64,000 nt of DNA from assembly GCF_008641105.1 (NCBI RefSeq), contig NZ_VTTI01000001.1, positions 145,750 to 209,749 of the forward strand. The letters are read 5' to 3'. Numbering within the stretch: position 1 is the first letter of the stretch; each line of letters begins with the position of its first letter. The notes under the pieces were generated by a model. It was not told the DNA's origin. It did no database searches and was given only the letters and a program-made list of their open reading frames with translations. This document shows positions 1 to 8,184 of this stretch, piece by piece. The stretch comes from Halopseudomonas salina. GTDB taxonomy: Bacteria > Pseudomonadota > Gammaproteobacteria > Pseudomonadales > Pseudomonadaceae. Position numbers and translations under genes: made by a program.

Positions 1-469
1 GCGGAAACGCCTCGCCTACGCCCACACCTCCAGGTCCGTGACAGGCTACACATTCCGGGATATTGCGTTCCCATGCACCGCGTAATGCCAGTATCTCACC
101 GACACCCAAAGCCGCAGCTGCACGACCAACCCGCTCGACCGCGGGCCAGGGTTTGTCGGCAAGCATAGTAGACACAGCGTGAGCTTCTTCAGCGCTCAAA
201 GCCGCAGCAATGGGTTGCATGATCGGATTGGCGCGCTCACCGGAAGCGAAATCAGTCAGCTGCTTTTTCATATACTCGGCAGACAGGCCACCCAGCCGGG
301 GAAAGCCCGCGGCACCCATCCCTTCACCCTCAGCACCATGGCAGGTAATGCAAGCCATGGCCGCCGGGTTGGCTCCACCTTTTGTGTATACAGAAACCGA
401 ATCTGCAGCATGGATCGGAATGGATACCGCCAGAAGGAGCAAGCAGCTAGTCCAGCGCAAGACGTTCAT
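1..469 (-). CDS. Dihaem cytochrome c, c4-like (3' end cut by window)
   Basis: This is a periplasmic electron-transfer protein. The start is the ATG at 469, with AAGG a short distance upstream. An N-terminal hydrophobic signal peptide of about 21 residues ends in an Ala-rich cleavage site. Two haem-binding motifs are visible, CITCH at residues 40-44 and CVACH at 140-144, and a Met-Gln-Pro stretch at about 84-86 could supply the distal ligand of the first haem. Two similar haem domains of roughly 100 residues match the cytochrome c4 / c-553 class. The gene runs off the left window edge after about 156 codons, so the end of the second domain is missing. It lies outside the genomic island, on the chromosomal side of the left attachment repeat. 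The exact redox partner cannot be read from this fragment. Confidence 0.85.
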   Translation of the reverse strand, partial: MNVLRWTSCLLLLAVSIPIHAADSVSVYTKGGANPAAMACITCHGAEGEGMGAAGFPRLGGLSAEYMKKQLTDFASGERANPIMQPIAAALSAEEAHAVSTMLADKPWPAVERVGRAAAALGVGEILALRGAWERNIPECVACHGPGGVGVGEAFP

Positions 470-622
470 ATCAGAACCTTGTGGATTATTTTAATGTCGG
501 CAAGGGTGCGGTCCCCTTGCCGTTACATTGAGCATAGCCGCAGAAATGGCTGTATGTAGCGAATGCGAGGAGAGAAAGGCGATTGAGATAGGTGATGCCA
601 GATTGAGGCCGGCTGAGGCCGC

Positions 623-656
623 AAAAAAAAGACCCGTTCCTTTCGGAACGGGTCTT
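623..656 (-). terminator. Rho-independent terminator, probably the original tRNA-Thr terminator
   Basis: GACCCGTTCC and GGAACGGGTC form a 10-bp stem with a 4-base loop. On the minus strand it is followed by a run of eight U. It sits just beyond the left copy of the tRNA-Thr 3' end. Before the island integrated it would have been directly downstream of the tRNA gene, which lies 29 kb away today. Confidence 0.85.
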
Positions 657-665
657 TTCTCTTTC

Positions 666-712
666 TGGTGCCGGCACCAAGAGTCGAACTCGGGACCTAC
701 TGATTACAAGTC
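666..712. repeat. attL-type repeat: duplicated 3' end of tRNA-Thr
   Basis: These 47 bases are identical to 29811-29857, which is the anticodon-loop-to-CCA portion of tRNA-Thr. The two copies diverge at the next base. No 5' half of a tRNA is present here, so this copy is not a functional tRNA gene. It marks the left junction of the island. Confidence 0.95.
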
Positions 713-832
713 GCTAGATGTTACCCTGAGGCCAGTAAAGTCTAGGCTAGTATTGCCAAGGGTACAATAGAGTTAACTAGTTGTTTATGCTTGGTTTTCA
801 TGAGTTTTGCCGAGATCGCAAAAACTGGGCAC

Positions 833-873
833 TGTACCACTACTGTACCTTTCTGGTGTACCTATTTTGTACC
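833..873 (+). repeat. Four phased TGTACC repeats, candidate integrase arm sites
   Basis: TGTACC occurs at 833-838, 844-849, 857-862 and 868-873, spaced 11, 13 and 11 bp apart, so the copies lie nearly on the same helix face. The same motif pair with 11-bp spacing (TGTACT 29735-29740, TGTACC 29746-29751) lies just inside the opposite island end. Short direct repeats inside both attachment sites are characteristic of arm-type sites for tyrosine integrases. The assignment is inference. Confidence 0.55.
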
Positions 874-1233
874 TTTTGAGCGCGTGAACGGCTTCCATGT
901 CCTTGGCATTCCAGCCGCGCCTAGACCAGCAAATCCCTGACAGCTTTTGCTCAAGCAATCCAGACTCTCTTCATCGATGCCTAGACCGTAGACGAAAACA
1001 ACAGGGCCATTTGAAAGGACTAACTTTCCCTCGCGGACATCTGCGTCAAAATCATCCGCCCACTTGATGTCCCGTCTCATCCGGCCGATAGATTCGATCC
1101 GAGCGCTGTTTCCGTTCACAGTCATAACGGCGTAGGTACCCATGCCATTATCTCCTGCATAGCTACCATCAAAATCACCTTTGCAGCCTGCCAGAACGCA
1201 GACCATACCGATAACCAGACATTTATAGAACAT
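862..1233 (-). CDS. Small lipoprotein of unknown function
   Basis: This is a predicted lipoprotein of 123 residues. A short hydrophobic N terminus ends in the lipobox LAGC with Cys17 as the lipidation site, so the mature protein should be anchored in the cell envelope. Beyond the signal the chain is rich in Gly and Asp and shows no motif I recognise. The start is supported by AAGGAG upstream of the ATG. It is the first gene inside the left end of the island, reads toward the attachment site, and its stop codon overlaps one of the TGTACC repeats. The function cannot be inferred. Confidence 0.7.
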   Translation of the reverse strand: MFYKCLVIGMVCVLAGCKGDFDGSYAGDNGMGTYAVMTVNGNSARIESIGRMRRDIKWADDFDADVREGKLVLSNGPVVFVYGLGIDEESLDCLSKSCQGFAGLGAAGMPRTWKPFTRSKGTK

Positions 1234-1327
1234 AAAACCTTTCTCCTTCGGTGGGTTCAGGCTTTACATCCTGCGTGAGGGCCCGAGGTGTCAGTAGCCC
1301 TTCAGACGACTTGAGGAGAGCTTCAAA

Positions 1328-2476
1328 CTAGAAAATTTCTTCCACAGGGGTTTCGGGCGACAAGCCCAACAGTTCGATAATGCTATCCGCCAGCTCTTGG
1401 TTTATCTCTGTTACCCATTGAGTGATCAAAGATAAGTAAAAATCGTTAACGTCTTCGTCAGAGACGATCCAGCCAATCTGACTGTTATCGATTGCCGCTT
1501 GGAATAAACGTTCGGCGTCTTGTTTCGTCAGGGACTGCCGATATCGATTCAGGTTCGCCACTGCAAAATGAGTGGTAGCGAAACTTCCACTTTCCACCAA
1601 CTGGAGGATGGCGGCTTCTATTTCTTCACGTGGCACCGCAGCAATAACCTCCTGCGGCGGCACACCGAATTGAAGTGCCGGAGCAGGGGTCTCAGGGACT
1701 TGCCGCTGACCGTCATCTTCCACCTCTGGATTTTCGGGCTCCTCCGGAATCCTGGTAGCCACATGCTCCCCGGCATCTGGTTGATTTTGAGTGTTCTTGT
1801 AGTAAGCCACTACCTCATTGATAGTCCTAAAAATAGTCAGATGTCCGCCCTGCTTTCGCTCGTTCCACTCCTCAGCTAAAAACGCAAGTGGGCGAGTATT
1901 TTTGTCCATCGTTAGAGGGGAAGCGTAGTCACCGTCCTTCGAGACGATAAATAAATCGCCGTTTGGCACCTGAGCCAGCAGTGTCTCCCAGATATACCGA
2001 TCACCAATGCTTTGAGCTTTTCCGGGAGGATTGCCCTTATTCATTCGCACCAGCGCTTTTTGGTATAACTCATCGTCTTCGACATAACGAGTCGCTTTTT
2101 CAAACAGTCTCGAGAGCTTCTGATCAACCTCCAGTTCATCACTCAACGCAAGGGCTATAGCATTTGCGATCAATAGCTTCTTAGCCTGCTCAGCACTTTT
2201 TACGGCTTCATCATACTGCCTAGCTGCTTCAGACCCTCGCATATGGTGTGGCACGCCGGTCGGGAGTTGAGCCTTCTTGAAGTCAGACATAGCTACTTGC
2301 AGCTTCGCCTCACGATTACGTTTAAGCTCATTTTCAACCTGCTTAGGCAGGTGCAGAACAATTTGGCCCGGCGCCGTGAGCTCTTTGAGTTCATCAAGGA
2401 TTTCGAGCTTGTCGTCTGAAAAGGAGTAAAAATTAAGAAAGATGTTTGTATCGATAAATAAATGCAGTGCTGGCAT
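1328..2476 (-). CDS. PIN-domain protein with long C-terminal extension (DUF4935-like)
   Basis: The N-terminal roughly 200 residues look like a PIN-fold ribonuclease domain. They open with a beta strand ending in Asp9 (FIDTN), contain conserved acidic residues in a helical middle part (GDRYIWETLL), and have the late strand FIVSKDGDYAS whose Asp would complete the metal site. After it come a Pro/Glu-rich linker at about 230-275 and a helical C-terminal region of about 100 residues that I do not recognise. At 382 residues it is far larger than the roughly 140-residue VapC toxins, and no antitoxin-like gene overlaps it, so a stand-alone RNase effector is more likely than a VapBC toxin. AAGGATAAT precedes the start. 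A defence role is inferred only from the island context. Confidence 0.7.
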   Translation of the reverse strand: MPALHLFIDTNIFLNFYSFSDDKLEILDELKELTAPGQIVLHLPKQVENELKRNREAKLQVAMSDFKKAQLPTGVPHHMRGSEAARQYDEAVKSAEQAKKLLIANAIALALSDELEVDQKLSRLFEKATRYVEDDELYQKALVRMNKGNPPGKAQSIGDRYIWETLLAQVPNGDLFIVSKDGDYASPLTMDKNTRPLAFLAEEWNERKQGGHLTIFRTINEVVAYYKNTQNQPDAGEHVATRIPEEPENPEVEDDGQRQVPETPAPALQFGVPPQEVIAAVPREEIEAAILQLVESGSFATTHFAVANLNRYRQSLTKQDAERLFQAAIDNSQIGWIVSDEDVNDFYLSLITQWVTEINQELADSIIELLGLSPETPVEEIF

Positions 2477-3007
2477 CGGCCATTATCCTTGAAGGTGATG
2501 TGCAGCCCGACCAAGTCGTCGGCCGCCACGATTGGGCCGTTTGCTCAGGGCTAATTAAAGCCTACTGCAATGTTTACCGCCCCTAGCTCTGTAGATATGT
2601 CGGAGAACCTACCTACCAAAATCGGACGACCAGAGTATTTACATACCGGGCCCGAATCACAATGCGAAATCCTAAGCGGGGCAAGCCAAACGAGATCCTG
2701 AGATGAGACAGCTCCCTAGCTTGCCAACTTGTAGAAAAACGCCCAAGGAACCCTGCCGGAGACAAACGTCACGCGAAACCGGACGGCGGAGGTTCAAAGT
2801 AAAGGTCAGTTGCACCTCCGAACCCCCCTAGACTGGAGACGTCCACGAAGCCATGGCCAATTCACCGGTCCGGCCGTAATCTCCGAGCCTAAACGAGGCG
2901 GCCCCCATAGAACGCGGTGTGTTACCGCGGGCCAATAATCTCAAGGAATATTCGATGACAGATGTGTATAAACTCGCGTGTCGAAGGTGAGACCTTCGGT
3001 AGAGAAA
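2477..3007. other. Intergenic stretch without a recognisable gene
   Basis: This roughly 530-bp stretch lies between the PIN-protein start and the end of the membrane-protein gene. It has no open frame with a plausible start and coding character. It presumably contains the promoter of the PIN gene near 2480-2560. I see no strong hairpin, tRNA or repeat in it. Confidence 0.5.
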
Positions 3008-3433
3008 CTAAGGCTTGGGCGTAGTATCGATGCCTTTGAAAATCTCTCGCATCGCCTGAACACTTATGGGAAAGGTTTCGGTTCCTTCCGATTGAAGGTT
3101 ATCGTGATGATGAAAGTATCGCAGCAAAGCAATCAGTAGCAGGGTGGGCACCGTCGACAACGCGATGATAACTGGGATATCAGCCATTCCCAGGGATCGA
3201 GCCGCAAAGAAATGAAAACCAGGCCCTATGGTTAGCCTGAAAGGGCCAATGAAAATAAACCCTAGTAGAGCGGCATAAAATAATGCCACCACCCCTAGCG
3301 TCACCCAGGTAAGCCGTCTCTCCCATTTGAAGCGCCAAGCCTTAGTGTCCAGCGTCGCAGCTACGTCCTTTGTCTCCTCGCCCGCAAGTACCTGCTCCGC
3401 AGAGCCAGCTAAATCCTCTCCCCGCTCTATCAT
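3008..3433 (-). CDS. Two-helix membrane protein paired with ImmA-like peptidase
   Basis: This is a 141-residue protein with two clear hydrophobic segments, at about residues 38-62 (preceded by the basic KWERRL) and 82-106. Short cytoplasmic ends are predicted. Its ATG overlaps the TGA of the upstream ImmA/IrrE-type peptidase gene (ATGA), so the two are translationally coupled. I do not recognise a family. The coupling suggests it is a membrane partner, substrate or immunity factor of the peptidase, which is inference. The last residues are polar and rich in charge. Confidence 0.65.
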   Translation of the reverse strand: MIERGEDLAGSAEQVLAGEETKDVAATLDTKAWRFKWERRLTWVTLGVVALFYAALLGFIFIGPFRLTIGPGFHFFAARSLGMADIPVIIALSTVPTLLLIALLRYFHHHDNLQSEGTETFPISVQAMREIFKGIDTTPKP

Positions 3434-3891
3434 ATGAGACCAAGATTTTTCAGACGGAACCGCATGGCGGCAGGGGAAACCCCAAATTTATCCGCCAGCC
3501 CACCTAGATCCCTCATTCCTTTATCCCGAACGAGGTACCTCACCACGTCGGCAGGCATCAACAATGCGGCGGCGAACTGATTAGCCGCCACCTCAATCGG
3601 ACTAGAGGCAGCCGATGAAAAAGTTGAGCTGTCGTCACGTGGTGCGTGGAGATCTCCATTTACATGATGGCCAAGTTCATGGGCTACTGTGAATCGCAAA
3701 CGCGGGACATACGCCTCAGGGCTATAAATGATCTCGGGAGCGCCGTCGTTAAAACGATAAAGGCCGCAGTAGCCTAAGTCCTGTTGCGCCTTAACAGTGA
3801 TCCCCATATCTCGCGCAATAGCCGCCGGGTTCACGGGCAGCTTGCCGTCCCAATGAGCCTTGAGGACGTCGTTTGCTGAGTGATATTTCAT
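3430..3891 (-). CDS. ImmA/IrrE family zinc metallopeptidase
   Basis: This is a gluzincin-type peptidase of 153 residues. The zinc site HELGHH lies at residues 71-76 (His71, Glu72, His75), followed about 25 residues later by EVAANQFAAALLMP, which supplies the third ligand Glu and the helix typical of ImmA/IrrE (DUF955) proteins. The start was set at the ATG at 3891 because AAGGAGGG lies 4 bases before it; 14 more residues are open upstream without support. Family members cleave repressors in mobile elements (ImmA of ICEBs1) or control stress responses. No HTH repressor is fused or adjacent here; the coupled downstream gene encodes a membrane protein instead. Confidence 0.85.
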   Translation of the reverse strand: MKYHSANDVLKAHWDGKLPVNPAAIARDMGITVKAQQDLGYCGLYRFNDGAPEIIYSPEAYVPRLRFTVAHELGHHVNGDLHAPRDDSSTFSSAASSPIEVAANQFAAALLMPADVVRYLVRDKGMRDLGGLADKFGVSPAAMRFRLKNLGLI

Positions 3892-4264
3892 GCGCCCTCC
3901 TTTTCGGACTGCCATGCAAATACCCGAAGCCAAATGGCGTCCGGGTTAGCGTTTGCTCATAAATATTAGCACGCTGGAATACAAAAAGGTGCGTTTAACG
4001 CACCTCAAACCGCAGCAAATAGCAAGGCTTAGAAAAACATTTGGGGAAATAAGGCCGTGCTGGAGTCGGCTCGGCACGCTCTCATACGCAAGCGCACTGT
4101 ACCTTTAGCTAGCCAACCGTGGTTACGACCCCCTGAGCCAAAGCAACTCAACAGCGCGCCCTTCAATACCTACGTTGGGTAGCTTGAAATGACAGTGCTC
4201 CCAGCCGCCTCTAGCCTTAGGCGTCTACGAAACTAGGGCCGATACATAAGTTCTGAGAAATCTC
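3892..4264. other. Intergenic region holding the ImmA promoter side and a terminator
   Basis: This roughly 370-bp stretch separates the ImmA gene from the hypothetical gene that ends at 4265. It contains the hairpin at 3983-4004, described separately, and one isolated TGTACC at 4098. No credible ORF was seen. Confidence 0.5.
3983..4004 (-). terminator. Rho-independent terminator upstream of the ImmA gene
   Basis: GGTGCGTT and AACGCACC (3988-3995 and 3997-4004) form a perfect inverted repeat, followed on the minus strand by five U. It would end transcription coming from the hypothetical gene at 4265-4840. An operator role is possible because it also lies about 100 bp upstream of the ImmA start. 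Confidence 0.6.
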
Positions 4265-4840
4265 TCAAACCGATTCGTTCAAGTACTTGAGCATAGGCTC
4301 AAACACTGCCGCCCAAAGCTTTTCTTCACCATCCCACTCCCCTTCCACACGAACCAAGTGCTCATAGGGTTGGCGTACTTGTCTATCTATCAGGGCTTTC
4401 CTTAGAAACCAGCGCGGTACGTAGAGGCTCCCCGAAATTTCTTTAACCATGGACGCGGGAATAGTAATTGTGTGCTCATGCACTAATTCAACTGGAACGC
4501 GATAGTCTTCGGGATACCCAACGTAGACTGCAAGGACCCGCACCTTCCTGCTTCTCTCGGTCGGGCCTTTGCCGGCTGGCTGAACTTTTGCTAGCGAAGA
4601 CGTGCAGACTTTTATTCTGTCACACAACCGGTTATACGAAGAACGTGCCGTCTCCTCACATGAAAAGCTCTGCAATATCCGCCCATTTATCTCTCCGTAG
4701 CCGCCCAGCCAAACGTCGACGTTGGCAAACGGCAGCTCTAATTGCAGGCTGCGCGCAGTAGCTCTGATGGGCAGTTCTATGGAATGTATTCTGGTCCTGG
4801 TTTTCGTGACTAGGGAATAAATCATGGTCGTGGGGTGCAT
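4265..4840 (-). CDS. Hypothetical protein
   Basis: This is an unrecognised soluble protein of 191 residues. The start was placed at the ATG at 4840 because AGGAG lies 7 bases upstream; the open frame extends 21 further residues without a ribosome-binding site. No signal peptide or membrane segment is seen. The C-terminal half is mixed alpha/beta with aromatic residues (WFLRKALIDRQ, VEGEWDGEEKLW), compatible with a small nucleic-acid or protein-binding domain, but no family can be named. It lies 137 bp downstream of the hsdR stop codon on the same strand and may be transcribed with the restriction genes. Confidence 0.55.
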   Translation of the reverse strand: MHPTTMIYSLVTKTRTRIHSIELPIRATARSLQLELPFANVDVWLGGYGEINGRILQSFSCEETARSSYNRLCDRIKVCTSSLAKVQPAGKGPTERSRKVRVLAVYVGYPEDYRVPVELVHEHTITIPASMVKEISGSLYVPRWFLRKALIDRQVRQPYEHLVRVEGEWDGEEKLWAAVFEPMLKYLNESV

Positions 4841-4977
4841 CGCGTATCTCCTGTAAATGAGTTGATACGATCGTGCACAAAAAATTATTCGCCCGCGACC
4901 CAATCGGGTGTCACAAACTGGAGTGGCTCAAAACCGATGCAGAACCTTGCTAAGTCATAGAGAGGCGCCTTATCAGC

Positions 4978-7900
4978 TTACAGCTCTCGCCTCTCAGGCT
5001 GCGCCCCCAGACTCTTCAACATCTGCAAGACCAGCAACGCAAACTTGCGGCCGCTGACTTCGTTGTCCAGCACGTCCAGCGACAGCTTTTCATGGTCCGT
5101 CATGGCGTCCAGCACCGTGTCCACAACGCGCTTGGGGAAAAGACCGTGCATTACCTGTTCTTCGCTGTGATTGCTTACCTGCGCCATTACATCGTCCTGC
5201 CGGCTAATGCGTTGGGCTATTCCGGTGAGAAACTGCAGCTGATCGTCGTCGCCAACCTCAGCGCCAAACAGATCATTCAAAGCTTCTATGATCTCCGCCA
5301 GGCGTTTCTTTTCTGCGTCGTGAGGTTTGCCTGAGCCAATACCGGTAGCAGGGTCTAGGCCCCATTCGCCTTTCTCGTCCTCCAGCCTCAACTGATGCTC
5401 AGCCGTTTTTGTCAGGCGGTAATGGGTAAGCTGCAGGTCGCCCACATCCACGCTCTCCTGCTCAAGCTGCTCAACGCTGAGCAACGGGTACAGATGGCGC
5501 GCGAATACACACAAGGCTTCCAGGTCCCGATCTTCGTAAGGGACTATCTGCGACAGAAACTCATATAGCCGCACGAAACTCTGCAGGTTTTTGCGAAACA
5601 ACGTGAGCTGGTCGAGCTGCTCGCCGGCTTCCTTAAGATCGTACTCGGCCTTCTTCAAGCCCGTGCTGTCGCCATTGGCCTCAGCGTTGCGCTTGTAATC
5701 CAGTGCGTGTTGGCGGGCATCCTGGCTGAAACGGTATCGCTTGGCGAAACGGTCCTTGGCCGAGTAGCAGTGGTAACTCAGCTTGGAAGCTGGGGCCTTG
5801 GGATCAAAGAAAGCCAGCGCGAAACTCTCTACCTCAGAACGGTAGTAGATACCCTCGGCATCCAGCTTCTTTTGCAAATCGTAGAGGATCTGTGGATCCG
5901 TAACGTCGTTCAGTTCGGCCTTGGCATAGTAGGGCAGAAAGGCATCGAGAATGTCCTGCGGATCATTGAAGAAATCCAGGATAAAGGTCTGCTTGCTGTC
6001 ACCGAACGTACGATTCAAGCGCGAGAGTGTCTGGACGCAATCGACGCCTTGCAGCTTCTTGTCTACATACATGGCGCAAAGCTTGGGTTGATCGAAGCCG
6101 GTCTGGTACTTGTTGGCCGCGATCATCACGTTGAAGTCCTGGGTATCGAATGCTTCCGCCAGATCGCGATTGTTCAGCCCGCCATTGAGCAGGCTGCTGT
6201 TCTCAGTCACCTCTTCTCGGATCACTTCATCAGGCAGTACGCTGCCCGAAAACGCGACCAGCGGGTGCACATCGTCGTAGCCTTGCTGTGTCACGTAGGC
6301 CTTGACCGCAAGCTGATAACGCACAGCCTCCTGTCGGCTTGCAGTGACCACCATGGCTTTGGCTTGCCCATTGAGCAGGTGCCGCACGTTGGCGCGGAAA
6401 TGCTCAACAATAACCTCGACCTTCTGGTTGATGTTGTATGGGTGTAGCCGCACCCAGCGCGCCAGTTTCATACGGGCTTTCTTGCTGTCGACCTCCTCGT
6501 CGTCGGCATCGGGGTGAGCAATCTTCCAGGCGGTGCTATAGGTAGTGTAATTGCGCAGCACATCGAGAATGAAACCCTCCTCGATAGCCTGACGCATGGA
6601 ATACAGATGAAAGGGCTCGGGCTTGTTGTCTGCGCTGGGGGGTGTTGAGGCATCAGGCGGGCGACCGAACAGCTCCAGCGTCTTGGCTTTGGGCGTGGCG
6701 GTAAAGGCGTAGTAGCTGATCCGCTCATTCGGCCCACGTGCGGCGACGGCGGCATCCAGCAACTCCTCGGCGCTAACTGAAACTTCCTCTTCGTCCTTCT
6801 CTGGCGCATCACTGCCGAGGATCTGTTTCAGCTTGCTAGCTGAGGAACCAGTCTGAGAGGAGTGGGCCTCGTCGGCGATAACTGCATAACGCCCAGCAGC
6901 CAGCTTTGGGTGTTTGTCCAAGGCAGCAAACAGCGCAGGAAAGGTCTGGATGGTGACGATGATGATCCGCGTTTGCTCAGACAGGGCATCAGCCAGCTGC
7001 TCCGATTTGCTCTGATTGCCAATATCCCTGCTGATCGGCCTAACTACGCCCTGGGCATGCTCGAACTGATAGATGGTGTTTTGCAGCTGGGTATCCAGCA
7101 CGGTGCGGTCAGTAACCACGATCACCGAGTTGAACAGCTTGTTGCCCTGAGCGTCGTACAGTGAAGCGAGCTGGTGGGCAGTCCAGGCGATTGAGTTGGA
7201 CTTGCCCGAGCCAGCGCTATGCTGAACCAGGTAACGCTGGCCTGGGCCTTCGCTACGCGTAGTATCGATCAGCTTGTTGACCACTTCCCATTGGTGGAAG
7301 CGGGGAAAGATCAGCGTTTCTTTGGTGATTCGCTTGCCGTCAAATCCTTCGCTGGTTTGTTTGTCCAGGTGCAAGAAGCGTCCCAGCACTTTGAGCCAGG
7401 CTTCTGGCTGGAAAACCCGATTCCATAGATACCCAGTAGCGTACTGGCTTGCATCTGCCGGCACAGGGTTGCCGGCACCATTCTCCTCTGTGCCTTGGTT
7501 AAATGGCAGAAAGAAGGTGTCCTTACCCGCCAGCTTGGTGGTCATCGCCACCTCACTTTGCCCCACTGCAAAATGCACCAGCGCGCCGCGCTTGAAAGTC
7601 AGCAGCGGCTCGGGCTTGCGCGTGACGGGGTCCACGGGTGGGCGGTCATAACGGTACTGCCGCTTGGCATTCTCTACCGTTTGCTTGAACTCGCTTTTCA
7701 GCTCCAGCGTCGCCACCGGTATGCCGTTGACGAAAAGCACCAGATCCAGCCTGGGATTGTATCCCTTCCCTGAGTCTGCACTTTCGCGGGCATGGGGCGA
7801 ATAGGAAACCTCCTGCACCACACGTAGGCGATTGGCCCGGTAACGCGTGAGGGTGTCCGGGTTCATGCCGTGGTCAGGTTTGAAGCTACAGAGATCAATT

Positions 7901-8184
7901 TTGACCCCTGGCAACTTGAAACCATGCCGTAGCACATCCAGGGTGCCGTGCTGTTCAAGTTCGCGTACCACTTTCTGAATCAGCACTCCCTCCGGATCTT
8001 TGGGGTTGGCCTTGCTGAACTTGTCCCAACGCTCTGGCCAGGCTTGCTTGAAATAGCCGAGAAGGTCTTCGGTATAAAGTGCTGAACGACGATCGTACCC
8101 AGTGGCCGGCCCGGTGAGCCACCCTCGGGCGGTCATGGCAGTGATGATGTCCTGCTGTAACTGAGCTTCCTTGCTGTCTGCCAT
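4978..8184 (-). CDS. hsdR: Type I restriction enzyme, endonuclease/translocase subunit HsdR
   Basis: This is the motor and nuclease subunit of a type I restriction-modification complex, which translocates DNA with ATP and cleaves it away from the target site. The PD-(D/E)xK nuclease is at residues 147-163 (Asp147, then ELK at 161-163). Walker A is AGSGKSN at 324-330 and the DEAH box is at 438-441, followed by the second RecA-like domain and a long helical C terminus. The length of 1068 residues is normal for the family. The start chosen is the ATG at 8184, which overlaps the TAA of hsdS by one base (TAATG); 18 further upstream codons are open but would lie within hsdS. All nuclease and motor residues are present, so the protein looks active. 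Confidence 0.95.
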   Translation of the reverse strand: MADSKEAQLQQDIITAMTARGWLTGPATGYDRRSALYTEDLLGYFKQAWPERWDKFSKANPKDPEGVLIQKVVRELEQHGTLDVLRHGFKLPGVKIDLCSFKPDHGMNPDTLTRYRANRLRVVQEVSYSPHARESADSGKGYNPRLDLVLFVNGIPVATLELKSEFKQTVENAKRQYRYDRPPVDPVTRKPEPLLTFKRGALVHFAVGQSEVAMTTKLAGKDTFFLPFNQGTEENGAGNPVPADASQYATGYLWNRVFQPEAWLKVLGRFLHLDKQTSEGFDGKRITKETLIFPRFHQWEVVNKLIDTTRSEGPGQRYLVQHSAGSGKSNSIAWTAHQLASLYDAQGNKLFNSVIVVTDRTVLDTQLQNTIYQFEHAQGVVRPISRDIGNQSKSEQLADALSEQTRIIIVTIQTFPALFAALDKHPKLAAGRYAVIADEAHSSQTGSSASKLKQILGSDAPEKDEEEVSVSAEELLDAAVAARGPNERISYYAFTATPKAKTLELFGRPPDASTPPSADNKPEPFHLYSMRQAIEEGFILDVLRNYTTYSTAWKIAHPDADDEEVDSKKARMKLARWVRLHPYNINQKVEVIVEHFRANVRHLLNGQAKAMVVTASRQEAVRYQLAVKAYVTQQGYDDVHPLVAFSGSVLPDEVIREEVTENSSLLNGGLNNRDLAEAFDTQDFNVMIAANKYQTGFDQPKLCAMYVDKKLQGVDCVQTLSRLNRTFGDSKQTFILDFFNDPQDILDAFLPYYAKAELNDVTDPQILYDLQKKLDAEGIYYRSEVESFALAFFDPKAPASKLSYHCYSAKDRFAKRYRFSQDARQHALDYKRNAEANGDSTGLKKAEYDLKEAGEQLDQLTLFRKNLQSFVRLYEFLSQIVPYEDRDLEALCVFARHLYPLLSVEQLEQESVDVGDLQLTHYRLTKTAEHQLRLEDEKGEWGLDPATGIGSGKPHDAEKKRLAEIIEALNDLFGAEVGDDDQLQFLTGIAQRISRQDDVMAQVSNHSEEQVMHGLFPKRVVDTVLDAMTDHEKLSLDVLDNEVSGRKFALLVLQMLKSLGAQPERREL

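Noticed and set aside
666..712. A second tRNA-Thr gene
   Set aside because: Only the 3' 47 bases are present; the D arm and 5' acceptor strand are missing, so it is an attachment-site copy rather than a gene.
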